Of a stretch of 9,956 nt of DNA, positions 1 to 5,676 are shown one piece after another (within the stretch, counting starts at the first letter, position 1; every line of letters begins with the position of its first letter). The DNA is from an uncultured Bacilli bacterium. GTDB taxonomy: Bacteria; Bacillota_I; Bacilli_A; RF39; UBA660. Below the pieces are notes generated by a model. The model ran no database searches, was not told the origin of the DNA, and saw nothing but the letters and a program-made list of their open reading frames with translations. The position numbers and the translations under genes are program-made. The stretch lies in contig CANRAC010000030.1 of assembly GCA_947628495.1 (NCBI GenBank), positions 1-9,956 on the forward strand, written 5' to 3'.

Positions 1-74
1 TGGCAGGGGCGGAGAGAATCGAACTCCCATCAAAAGTTTTGGAGACTCCTATGCTACCATTATACCACGCCCCT
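1..74 (-). tRNA. trnW: tRNA-Trp (anticodon CCA), 3' CCA encoded
   Basis: The reverse complement folds as a full cloverleaf. The acceptor stem AGGGGCG pairs with CGCCCCT, followed by discriminator G and an encoded CCA end (window bases 1-3). The T arm is GGGAG-TTCGATT-CTCTC and the D loop contains AATGGTA. The anticodon loop CTCCAAA gives anticodon CCA (complement at 40-42), so the tRNA reads UGG. The anticodon stem has two G-U pairs at its outer end. The gene starts at the window edge, but the molecule is complete. A CCA anticodon rather than UCA fits the standard genetic code, with TGA as a stop. Confidence 0.95.
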
Positions 75-111
75 AAATATTTTAAGACGTTTCTTCCTAA
101 AACATATGTCA

Positions 112-140
112 ATTATAACACGATTATGAGCAATTTACTA
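112..140 (-). promoter_or_regulatory. Candidate promoter for tRNA-Trp (extended -10)
   Basis: On the minus strand, bases 112-120 read TGTTATAAT, a perfect extended -10 (TGnTATAAT). The -35 at the 17-bp position (TAGTAA, 135-140) is weak, which is common for extended -10 promoters. Transcription would begin near 105, about 30 nt before the mature tRNA 5' end at 74. A TTGACA hexamer at 107-112 on the same strand is also visible but has no well-spaced -10. Confidence 0.45.
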
Positions 141-161
141 GACTTTTTCATATGATATTTT

Positions 162-167
162 AGGTGA
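162..167 (+). promoter_or_regulatory. Shine-Dalgarno of the SleB-like gene
   Basis: AGGTGA lies 5 nt upstream of the ATG at 173. It contains the GTG at 164, which would extend the frame by three codons. The site therefore argues for ATG 173 as the real start. Confidence 0.65.
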
Positions 168-172
168 ATGAT

Positions 173-595
173 ATGATAATTAATTATACCACCAAAGAAT
201 TAGAGCTTTTAGCCCGTCTTATGCGAGCAGAAGCTTTAGGAGAAGGAAATCTAGGTATGCTTATGGTTGGTAATGTTGTCGTTAATAGAGCTCTAGCTGA
301 TTGTCTTACCTTTAAAAATATTCGGACTATAACCGAAGCTATCTATCAAAAAAATCAATTTACAGGGACCCAAAGCTCCTTATTTAACGGAGTGCCAACT
401 ACTCTAGAAAAAAATTTAGCGGAAAGAGTATTAAGAGGAGAATATTATCATCCTGCTACTAATTCACTTTGGTTTTATGCTCCTGCGACAGGCACAAATT
501 GTAAAACCACCTGGTATGATCAAGAATTAGCTGGTCGCTATAAAAGCCACTGTTTTTACATTCCTGATCCCGGAATTTGTAAAGAGTTGCATTAA
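173..595 (+). CDS. Cell wall hydrolase, SleB/CwlJ type (Hydrolase_2 family)
   Basis: This 140-aa protein matches the SleB/CwlJ hydrolase core that cleaves spore-cortex or related peptidoglycan. Visible hallmarks are LARLMRAEALGEG near residues 14-26 with the Glu of RAEA (the family's likely catalytic position), then VGNVVVNRA, and a C-terminal block with FYAPATG, a Cys pair, WYDQELAGRYKSHCFY and a Pro-Asp end. There is no signal peptide, transmembrane helix or peptidoglycan-binding domain, so it resembles the short CwlJ form more than full-length secreted SleB. ATG 173 is preferred over the in-frame GTG at 164, which lies inside the Shine-Dalgarno. The gene diverges from tRNA-Trp and converges on a broken amidase gene, with a shared terminator between them. 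I see no convincing promoter, including no clear sporulation sigma site. The family assignment is solid, but the role in spores is inferred and the host may use it in vegetative cells. Confidence 0.85.
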   Translation: MIINYTTKELELLARLMRAEALGEGNLGMLMVGNVVVNRALADCLTFKNIRTITEAIYQKNQFTGTQSSLFNGVPTTLEKNLAERVLRGEYYHPATNSLWFYAPATGTNCKTTWYDQELAGRYKSHCFYIPDPGICKELH

Positions 596-628
596 AAAAT
601 TAGTTGTTAATTTACAGCTAATTTTTTT
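594..628. terminator. Bidirectional Rho-independent terminator
   Basis: The 8-bp stem TTAGTTGT (600-607) pairs with ACAGCTAA (614-621), with one G-U pair and the loop TAATTT. An A-run (594-599) flanks one side and a T-run (622-628) the other. It can therefore end transcripts of the plus-strand hydrolase gene and the minus-strand amidase fragment. It overlaps the hydrolase stop (593-595) and abuts the amidase stop (627-629). Confidence 0.85.
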
Positions 629-1730
629 AATTTCGCGGAATTAATAATTTCTGGCCAACACTTAAGTTGCTTGTAGATAAATTGTTTATTGATTGCAAAG
701 TTGAGACTGTCGTTCCAAATTCTCTCGCGATGGCATATAAATTGTCACCACTTTTGACAGTATAAGAAATATAATTCTCTTTGGAAGGGATTTTAAGTTT
801 TTGTCCAATAGATAAAGTATTACTAGTTAAATTATTTAATTTTTTAAGTTCATCGACGCTAACATTAAATTTATTAGCTATTTTGTATAAAGTATCCCCC
901 GCCACTACAGTATATAATTCACTTTCATTATTTTGACTAGGAATAATTAATCTTTGGCCTATACTTAAAGCGGTGGTTTTTAGATTATTAGCATCTATTA
1001 TATCCTGAACACTAACATTATAACGATTCGCAATGGCATACAAGCTATCACCTTTTACTACAATATAGATGTTTTCTTCTGTTGATGGCATTGAAGTAGT
1101 AGCTTTTAATTTTAAACGTTGCCCGACCTTTAAGTTAGTTGAAGTTAAATTATTTAAATTTATTAAATCTTGGACAGTTAAACCATTTTCTCGAGCGATG
1201 CTATATAAGGTATCCCCGCTTTTCACAGTATAAAACTCTGGTGTATCAGTACTTTCTGGACTGCCAGGAATTTTTAAAACTTGACCAATAGCTAGATTAT
1301 TTGAAATCAAATTATTTAAGCTTTTTAATTCATCTACCGTAGTATTTAGCTTTTTAGCGATTGACCATAAAGAATCACCTTTTTGAACCACATAATAATC
1401 ACTACCTACTACCGGAATATAAGTTGCACCAATATAGTCAGCCAAAGCACGCACTACTGCTTCTGCATAGTCTTCATAATTGTTTTTAAGCTGACTTACA
1501 TCATCACCAGAACTATCTAAAAATCCATACTCTACGATTATTGCTTCAGTATTACCTGTATTTCTTAACATATAGTAATAGTCTTGAGCGGGATTACTTG
1601 GCAGACGTCTTTGGTAATATTTACGAACATTTTGGCCCTCTTTTTCTAATTCTTCAGCGATTAATGATGGTAATGTGTCATCATTTCGAAGAGCGTAGAT
1701 GACTTCAGCACCGTCCCCACCTGGGGAAAA
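627..1730 (-). pseudogene. N-acetylmuramoyl-L-alanine amidase (Amidase_3) with 5 LysM repeats, 5' part missing
   Basis: The frame is open from 1730 down to the TAA at 627, and an in-frame TGA lies at 1731-1733. Reading from the junction, the peptide begins FSPGGDGAEVIYALRN, continues with YYQRRLPSNPAQDYYY and includes IIVEYGFLDS. These are recognisable C-terminal landmarks of a zinc amidase (Amidase_3) catalytic domain; the Glu of IVEYGF (codon 1530-1532) is the expected catalytic one. The N-terminal part with the first His/Glu zinc ligands and the signal region is absent. Five LysM peptidoglycan-binding repeats follow, counted from the internal ATG at 1571 at residues 60-102, 114-156, 169-211, 220-262 and 270-312, and the protein ends just after the fifth. 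The gene seems cut by an element whose last gene, abiEii, ends at 1742. Translation from ATG 1571 would give a 314-aa LysM protein without an active site. A missing 5' half beyond 9956 would prove interruption rather than simple deletion. Confidence 0.8.
1714..1727. other. Candidate serine-recombinase attachment core (attL or attR)
   Basis: TCCCCACCTGGGGA has perfect 6-bp inverted arms (TCCCCA / TGGGGA) around a non-palindromic CC/GG dinucleotide at 1720-1721. That is the geometry of a large serine recombinase crossover site, which has a 2-bp central overlap. It sits where amidase coding sequence gives way to unrelated sequence. From memory of related amidases, residues before GGDGAEV should read like a His-containing SNHINAG segment, whereas here they read FSP preceded by a stop. 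The junction is therefore at or close to this core. It is an inference, as the other end of the element is not in the window. Confidence 0.5.
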
Positions 1731-1741
1731 TCATTGTGTAG

Positions 1742-2602
1742 TTAAATTAATTGTTCTGTTATTTTCATAAAAAAAGCACTACTCCATAAATCTAAACTGT
1801 GAGAATCTTTGATAAAGGGTATGACATCTTCCTTGGCTTCTGGATAATTTATTTCTTTAAATTTATTTTTTAATAAAGTTTTTAAAACCTCTAAATTAAA
1901 AGATTCATCTTCATTAATGTATTTTGATTCAATTAGTTTATTTTTTACTAAATCCAAATTTACACTTATATTATTGGCTAAGAAAAATACATAATCATAT
2001 AAATCTCGTCCTTTTGTTCTTCTTTTCCAATTTCGGCACAGTATAGCATGTATTTTCCCCGCTAATAAAGAAGATTTATCATATAATTTTATTTGATGAG
2101 GACTGGGAAGTAACTTATATTGCATTTCATATGTCGCTCCCTTAGGAGGATTAGTATCGATTTCTAATTTTATTTTTATCTTTTTTAAAGAATGGTCATA
2201 TGTATGATTTTCCTCGTTAGGGAAAAATTTTAAAATATGTTCTAAAGTATCTCCTTTTAAAAATGCCGAGGAAATATTAGTTTCATTGTGTTTTTGTTTA
2301 GAATCGATTTCCAAATTTAACCCATAAGCATTTAACTCTTTTTCTATATAACTAAAATATTGACTTAAGTCAAAGTTTTTATCTGGGTTAAGTAAGGCAA
2401 AATCTAAATCTTCTGAGAATCGATCTAATTTATAAAATATTCTTAAAGCAGTACCGCCGTAAAAAGCTGCTTCATTAAAGAAACCACCTCGTGATAATCC
2501 CGATAATACTATTTCTTGAATTATTTCTTTTAAGGCATTTATCTCATCATTGGTGTTTTTTATTTCATAGGCACCTAACATCTGTTCAATTATATTATTC
2601 AT
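1742..2602 (-). CDS. abiEii: AbiEii/AbiGii-type nucleotidyltransferase toxin
   Basis: This 286-aa protein carries all four motifs of the AbiEii nucleotidyltransferase (DUF1814-type) family. These are GGTALR at residues 49-54, SEDLDF at 63-68 with the metal-binding Asp pair region, IKLEID around 144-149, and a motif IV helix from about 179 to 208 with K183 and KGRDLYD. Family members transfer nucleotides to RNA (tRNA for MenT-type relatives) and halt growth, and AbiE systems give phage abortive infection. The ATG at 2602 follows a strong Shine-Dalgarno (GAGGAGG, 4-nt spacing). It overlaps the stop of the upstream antitoxin gene by 8 nt, so the two are translationally coupled. The length is typical and all motifs are intact, so I expect an active toxin. 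The stop lies 12 bp before the truncated amidase frame, with no terminator visible, so transcripts probably run into the amidase fragment. The target nucleic acid cannot be told from sequence. Confidence 0.9.
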   Translation of the reverse strand: MNNIIEQMLGAYEIKNTNDEINALKEIIQEIVLSGLSRGGFFNEAAFYGGTALRIFYKLDRFSEDLDFALLNPDKNFDLSQYFSYIEKELNAYGLNLEIDSKQKHNETNISSAFLKGDTLEHILKFFPNEENHTYDHSLKKIKIKLEIDTNPPKGATYEMQYKLLPSPHQIKLYDKSSLLAGKIHAILCRNWKRRTKGRDLYDYVFFLANNISVNLDLVKNKLIESKYINEDESFNLEVLKTLLKNKFKEINYPEAKEDVIPFIKDSHSLDLWSSAFFMKITEQLI

Positions 2603-3182
2603 GTGACCTCCTCATATATTTAGCAAGTAATACCACATTAGTTGAGTGATATAAATTACTTAATCTTCTTACTTTATCAACATCTAACTTTTGGAATTCA
2701 TTTTGGTCAATTCTTAAATCATTAAATAACATATTTTCTAAATTAGTATAATTATTTAGAGGAGATAAAGTATAGAGTTTATCACATAACGCTTTTTCGG
2801 GCGTAGCTATTTGATATGAATAATCATTTTCAAATTTTAATAAAACTTCTTCAGGATAAACTATATCGGGAACATCTCTATATGTAAATATGCCAAAATC
2901 TGTATCATATTTTTTTTTCTTTTTCTTATTAAAAGTTGCACATGTAATAGTGCTTACTCTTTCAGGAATTAATCCATAATATGCTAATGCATATTCAAAA
3001 GAGATATAAGATGGTCCATAAATACTTCCTGCTAGTAAATATCCGGAAGTATTAGGATCAGTTTCATATAAACCTTTTATTATTTTAAATAGTTTTCCGT
3101 CTCGAATATCTCTACTTACTTTATTATTTTTATTAGAATAATTAGTTAAATTATTCTTAACCATATAATTAGTGATTATCAT
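2595..3182 (-). CDS. abiEi: AbiEi-type antitoxin and transcriptional repressor
   Basis: This 195-aa protein resembles the AbiEi family of type IV antitoxins. Residues 1 to about 50 look like a short winged-helix DNA-binding region (NKVSRDIRDGKLFKIIKGLY). They are followed by the family signature SYISFEYALAYYGLIPE, a basic stretch with six lysines, and IATPEKALCDKLY. AbiEi proteins neutralise AbiEii without a stable protein complex and repress their own promoter. ATG 3182 is supported by GAGGTGGG 3 nt upstream and sits just below a consensus promoter. The gene overlaps abiEii by 8 nt (2595-2602). The lysine stretch is coded by an A5-G-A9 tract (2910-2924 on the opposite strand), a possible slippage site. 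The pair belongs to the integrated element and is its outermost gene pair on this side. Assignment is strong given motifs plus partner. Confidence 0.88.
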   Translation of the reverse strand: MIITNYMVKNNLTNYSNKNNKVSRDIRDGKLFKIIKGLYETDPNTSGYLLAGSIYGPSYISFEYALAYYGLIPERVSTITCATFNKKKKKKYDTDFGIFTYRDVPDIVYPEEVLLKFENDYSYQIATPEKALCDKLYTLSPLNNYTNLENMLFNDLRIDQNEFQKLDVDKVRRLSNLYHSTNVVLLAKYMRRSHE

Positions 3183-3198
3183 TTTCCCACCTCATAAT

Positions 3199-3230
3199 AC
3201 CATTATATAGTATTTAATGGTGAAAATCAA
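3199..3230 (-). promoter_or_regulatory. abiE promoter with overlapping 23-bp inverted repeat (candidate AbiEi operator)
   Basis: On the minus strand, -35 TTGATT (3225-3230), a 17-bp spacer and a perfect -10 TATAAT (3202-3207) predict a start near 3195, about 12 nt before the abiEi ATG. ACCATTA and TAATGGT (3199-3205 and 3215-3221) form a perfect 7-bp inverted repeat spanning 23 bp, which covers the whole -10 and most of the spacer. AbiEi repressors are known to bind inverted repeats in their own promoter, so this is the likely autoregulatory operator. The -35 begins 6 bp after the recombinase stop codon, so abiE can be expressed independently of upstream genes. Confidence 0.75.
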
Positions 3231-3235
3231 GAATT

Positions 3236-4855
3236 TTATTCTCGCTTCAACTCACAATTTTTAGGGTCTATACTAAATTTGTAAATTATTTCAATATTTT
3301 TATCTTTATCTATCACTATTTTATCCACAATTGTTTGTATTAATTCTCTAGTAGGTTTTTCTATATTAATTAATGATTTAATCTTTTCTTCAAAGTCTTT
3401 TAAATTAGCAGTGTTATTTTTTAAAATTTTATTATCATCTTTTTGCTTACTTATTTCTTTTCGCAAATTACTAAGTAAGATTTCAGTATCATTAGCAATT
3501 CTTTTATACATTTCTGTTGATATTAAACCTTTGAATTTATCTTCATAAAGCATATCTAATTTATTAAGATATTCTCTTTCTTTCATTTCTAATTTTTTCA
3601 TTTTTTCTTCTGTCTTAAAATTAGTTTTTTTCTGCTCATTAATATCCCTAACAATAGAAGTTACATTAATAGTTTCTAAATCTTTTTTACAAGTCTTTTT
3701 TATTGTATCTAATAAAGCATTCTCTAATTTATCGTAGGGAATAAAATGCGGCTCGCACATTCTTCTTTTTGGATCTCTTGAGTATCTATTACAATTTATT
3801 GTCCAATAATTTTGATTTTTTCGATATGATATTGTTAATGTATTTCCACACTCTTTACAATATAATAAATTTTCAAATAACCTTTTTTCTCTTTTAGTAA
3901 TATTTGATACTTTAGTTCTTTTCACATTATTTTGGACACTTTCAAATATCACTCTATCTACTATTGGCTCATGAGTATTTTTAACAATATCCCAATTACT
4001 TTTAGGCAAAGCCTTTTTCTTTTTAGATTTATAAGATATTTTCGTTTGCACGCTTTGTACCATATCTCCTACATACATTTGATTTTTTAAAATTTTTTTA
4101 ACCGAAGAAATAGTCCATGTAGGATTATATTTATTTTTAGCATATGGATTCTTTCTTTTAAGACTACTAGGAGTTTTTATTTGATTATCATTTAAGTAAG
4201 TCGTTATTTCAGAAAGACTTATTCCATTATAAGCCATAGCAAATATTTTTTTTACAACGGGGGCATAAGTAGGGTCGGGAATTAAATGGCCCTTTTCTTC
4301 GGGATCTTTTAAATACCCATAGCTTGGAGCACTACCTATAAACTTACCATTTCTTCTTTTATCATTTAAGACGCTCCGAATTTTTATAGAATTTTGTTTA
4401 CTATAATAATCATTACAAGCAAATATAAAAGTGGATGAATCATTACTAGCCTGACTTACGGCATTGTCATAGCCTTCTTGTATGGAAATAAATCTTATTC
4501 CATTTTCTGGAAAGAAATTTTCCACATAATAACCAGTCATAATATGATCTCTACCAAGTCTAGATAAATCTTTTACAATAACTAAGTTAATGCGCTTTTG
4601 TTTTATATCTTCAATCATTTTGGAAAATCCAGGACGTTCAAAATTAGTTCCCGAATAACCATCATCAACATATTCTCCTCCAAAGATAAATCCTTGCGTC
4701 TTTACAAAATTCATTAGCATATTTCTTTGATTAAGAACACTTTGGCTATCAGATTCATAAGTTTTCCCTTCATCAGCTTCCGATAGTCTTATATATATTC
4801 CTGCTTTGTAATTGTTTTCATTTAATAATTTATTATTCAATGCTATCAAGTACAC
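3236..4855 (-). CDS. Large serine recombinase (site-specific integrase/excisionase of the element)
   Basis: This 539-aa protein has the standard large serine recombinase layout. The resolvase catalytic domain spans about residues 17-155: YIRLS has the nucleophile Ser25, DDGYSGTNFERPGF follows, and KDLSRLGRD holds Arg99 and Arg102. The Recombinase domain spans about 170-310 (GSAPSYGY, WTISSVKKILKNQMYVGD). A zinc ribbon (Cys333, Cys336, Cys355, Cys367) and a long charged coiled coil (about 405-480) follow. It resembles recombinases of mobile Bacillota elements that cut at a 2-bp core. It is intact and presumably moves this element; the nearest candidate core is at 1714-1727. The start is uncertain. 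GTG 4855 gives the longest form, but no Shine-Dalgarno is visible. TTG 4840 (residue 6) would overlap a short upstream ORF by 8 nt (TTGAATAA). The true N-terminus cannot lie much later, as strand 1 begins near residue 17. Confidence 0.93.
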   Translation of the reverse strand: MYLIALNNKLLNENNYKAGIYIRLSEADEGKTYESDSQSVLNQRNMLMNFVKTQGFIFGGEYVDDGYSGTNFERPGFSKMIEDIKQKRINLVIVKDLSRLGRDHIMTGYYVENFFPENGIRFISIQEGYDNAVSQASNDSSTFIFACNDYYSKQNSIKIRSVLNDKRRNGKFIGSAPSYGYLKDPEEKGHLIPDPTYAPVVKKIFAMAYNGISLSEITTYLNDNQIKTPSSLKRKNPYAKNKYNPTWTISSVKKILKNQMYVGDMVQSVQTKISYKSKKKKALPKSNWDIVKNTHEPIVDRVIFESVQNNVKRTKVSNITKREKRLFENLLYCKECGNTLTISYRKNQNYWTINCNRYSRDPKRRMCEPHFIPYDKLENALLDTIKKTCKKDLETINVTSIVRDINEQKKTNFKTEEKMKKLEMKEREYLNKLDMLYEDKFKGLISTEMYKRIANDTEILLSNLRKEISKQKDDNKILKNNTANLKDFEEKIKSLINIEKPTRELIQTIVDKIVIDKDKNIEIIYKFSIDPKNCELKRE

Positions 4856-4928
4856 TTTTTAAATAATTAGTTATTAATATTCTTAAATTAGAAGAATCCT
4901 TTGGAAAAGTTTCAGTTATCTTAAACAT
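4833..4928 (-). CDS. Possible 31-aa leader ORF upstream of the recombinase
   Basis: An ATG at 4928 opens a 31-codon frame (begins MFKITETFPKDSS, ends LKSVLDSIE) closing at TAA 4833-4835. It fills most of the gap between the unrecognised gene and the recombinase and overlaps the recombinase 5' end by 23 nt (or by 8 nt if that starts at TTG 4840). There is no convincing Shine-Dalgarno. The sequence GATAATATATG places a -10-like hexamer directly before the ATG, so leaderless expression is conceivable. I recognise no family. In favour of it being real are the overlap pattern shared with other junctions and its plausible amino-acid composition. Against it are its size and the lack of a ribosome site. 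If real, it may couple translation into the recombinase, which itself lacks a Shine-Dalgarno. Confidence 0.3.
   Translation of the reverse strand: MFKITETFPKDSSNLRILITNYLKSVLDSIE
4879..4897. repeat. 19-bp inverted repeat upstream of the recombinase
   Basis: ATTCTT and AAGAAT form perfect 6-bp arms around the 7-nt spacer AAATTAG, 24 bp upstream of the GTG at 4855 and inside the small leader ORF. It could be an operator controlling the recombinase. In such AT-rich DNA a chance dyad of this size is also quite possible. Confidence 0.25.
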
Positions 4929-4986
4929 ATATTATCACAATAAATCTTATGATCTTTTTAGCTTTTTATACTAAATTATTAACATT

Positions 4987-5676
4987 TTACATATTACCAA
5001 CAATCTTTTTATATTCAAAAAAATCTTTTTCAAAATTTGTTGTAATAGTCGGCCCTACTTCTTTACTTGACGCATTATAATCAAGGACCCATATTTTATC
5101 AAAAACTCCCTCAAAATTAAATTCTGATTCGTTTATTAATTTTTCTGCCCAACTCCCGGTCGTTGGACAATTTTCATATTCAATAGTGGCGATTAAGAGT
5201 ATTTTTTCATCAATTTTTATATTACTTTGATAACGCTTATTTTGCTTTTCTTCTACTTTTTTTATAACAATTTTTTTCATAGTTTCATTTGTTGGTTTTA
5301 AATCTTCATACTTATCATTTTTTAATTTTAATATTTTTTTAATAATTTTTTCCATTTCAATATTTTCTTTAGCACCTCCAAATGCAGTCAATATTTCAAC
5401 CATTACATTTTTATTCGGAAATTTTATAATGAAGTCACCTGGTTCATGAGGAATTATTTCATCGTAATTGATTTTGCCAATATCCAAAAAAACTAGAAGA
5501 TGAAAAAGCTCAATCATTTTTTTATTTTTTTCACGGTTAGTAAATAAATGTTCATTCATTATGCTTTCACATATTTTAGATATATTCCCCTCTTTTTTGT
5601 ATAATAAATAGATAATATCACCTTCTTTATCACAGCCTATTATTTGTAATATTGAAAAATTTATCAAAAAATTCAA
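4987..5676 (-). CDS. Unrecognised protein after hsdR; possible PD-(D/E)XK-like fold
   Basis: I do not recognise this protein of up to 229 aa. There is no signal peptide or membrane segment. The centre reads EPGDFIIKFPNKNVMVEI (residues 78-95), a beta-hairpin-like pattern with Asp81 and Glu94 spaced as in PD-(D/E)XK nuclease-like proteins. A charged helix follows (ENIEMEKIIKKIL), then KKIVIKKVEEKQNKRY (134-149), the strand KILLIATIEY, and FDKIWVLDY (192-200). The usual Lys after the Glu is Leu96, so catalysis is doubtful unless another Lys substitutes. The longest form starts with TTG at 5676 and overlaps hsdR by 47 nt. AAGAAGGTGAT sits right after the hsdR stop but is followed by no standard start codon, and the first in-frame ATG is at 5559. 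Either the start is rare or the N-terminus is decayed. Its place directly behind hsdR suggests a restriction or defence accessory, or merely cargo. Confidence 0.6.
   Translation of the reverse strand: MNFLINFSILQIIGCDKEGDIIYLLYKKEGNISKICESIMNEHLFTNREKNKKMIELFHLLVFLDIGKINYDEIIPHEPGDFIIKFPNKNVMVEILTAFGGAKENIEMEKIIKKILKLKNDKYEDLKPTNETMKKIVIKKVEEKQNKRYQSNIKIDEKILLIATIEYENCPTTGSWAEKLINESEFNFEGVFDKIWVLDYNASSKEVGPTITTNFEKDFFEYKKIVGNM

Noticed and set aside
107..112. Perfect TTGACA on the minus strand as the -35 of the tRNA promoter
   Set aside because: No -10-like hexamer at 16-18 bp spacing; the upstream extended -10 TGTTATAAT is the better candidate.
660..1400. Recurring DNA similarity that could suggest a repeat array or CRISPR
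   Set aside because: The periodicity of about 150-170 bp is the five diverged LysM repeats of the amidase; there are no short identical repeats with unique spacers.
1569..1571. ATG at 1571 as the true start of an independent LysM protein
   Set aside because: Upstream codons down from 1730 continue clear amidase sequence in the same frame and no ribosome site precedes the ATG, so this is an internal Met of a truncated gene.
1731..1733. TGA at the junction as evidence of a Trp-coding UGA (alternative code)
   Set aside because: The tRNA-Trp has anticodon CCA, Trp is encoded by TGG in the genes here and hsdR ends with TGA. The stop comes from foreign sequence at the junction.
4789..4821. ATG at 4819-4821 (MKTITKQE...) as a possible recombinase start
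   Set aside because: It is out of frame with the recombinase and ends at TAA after ten codons.
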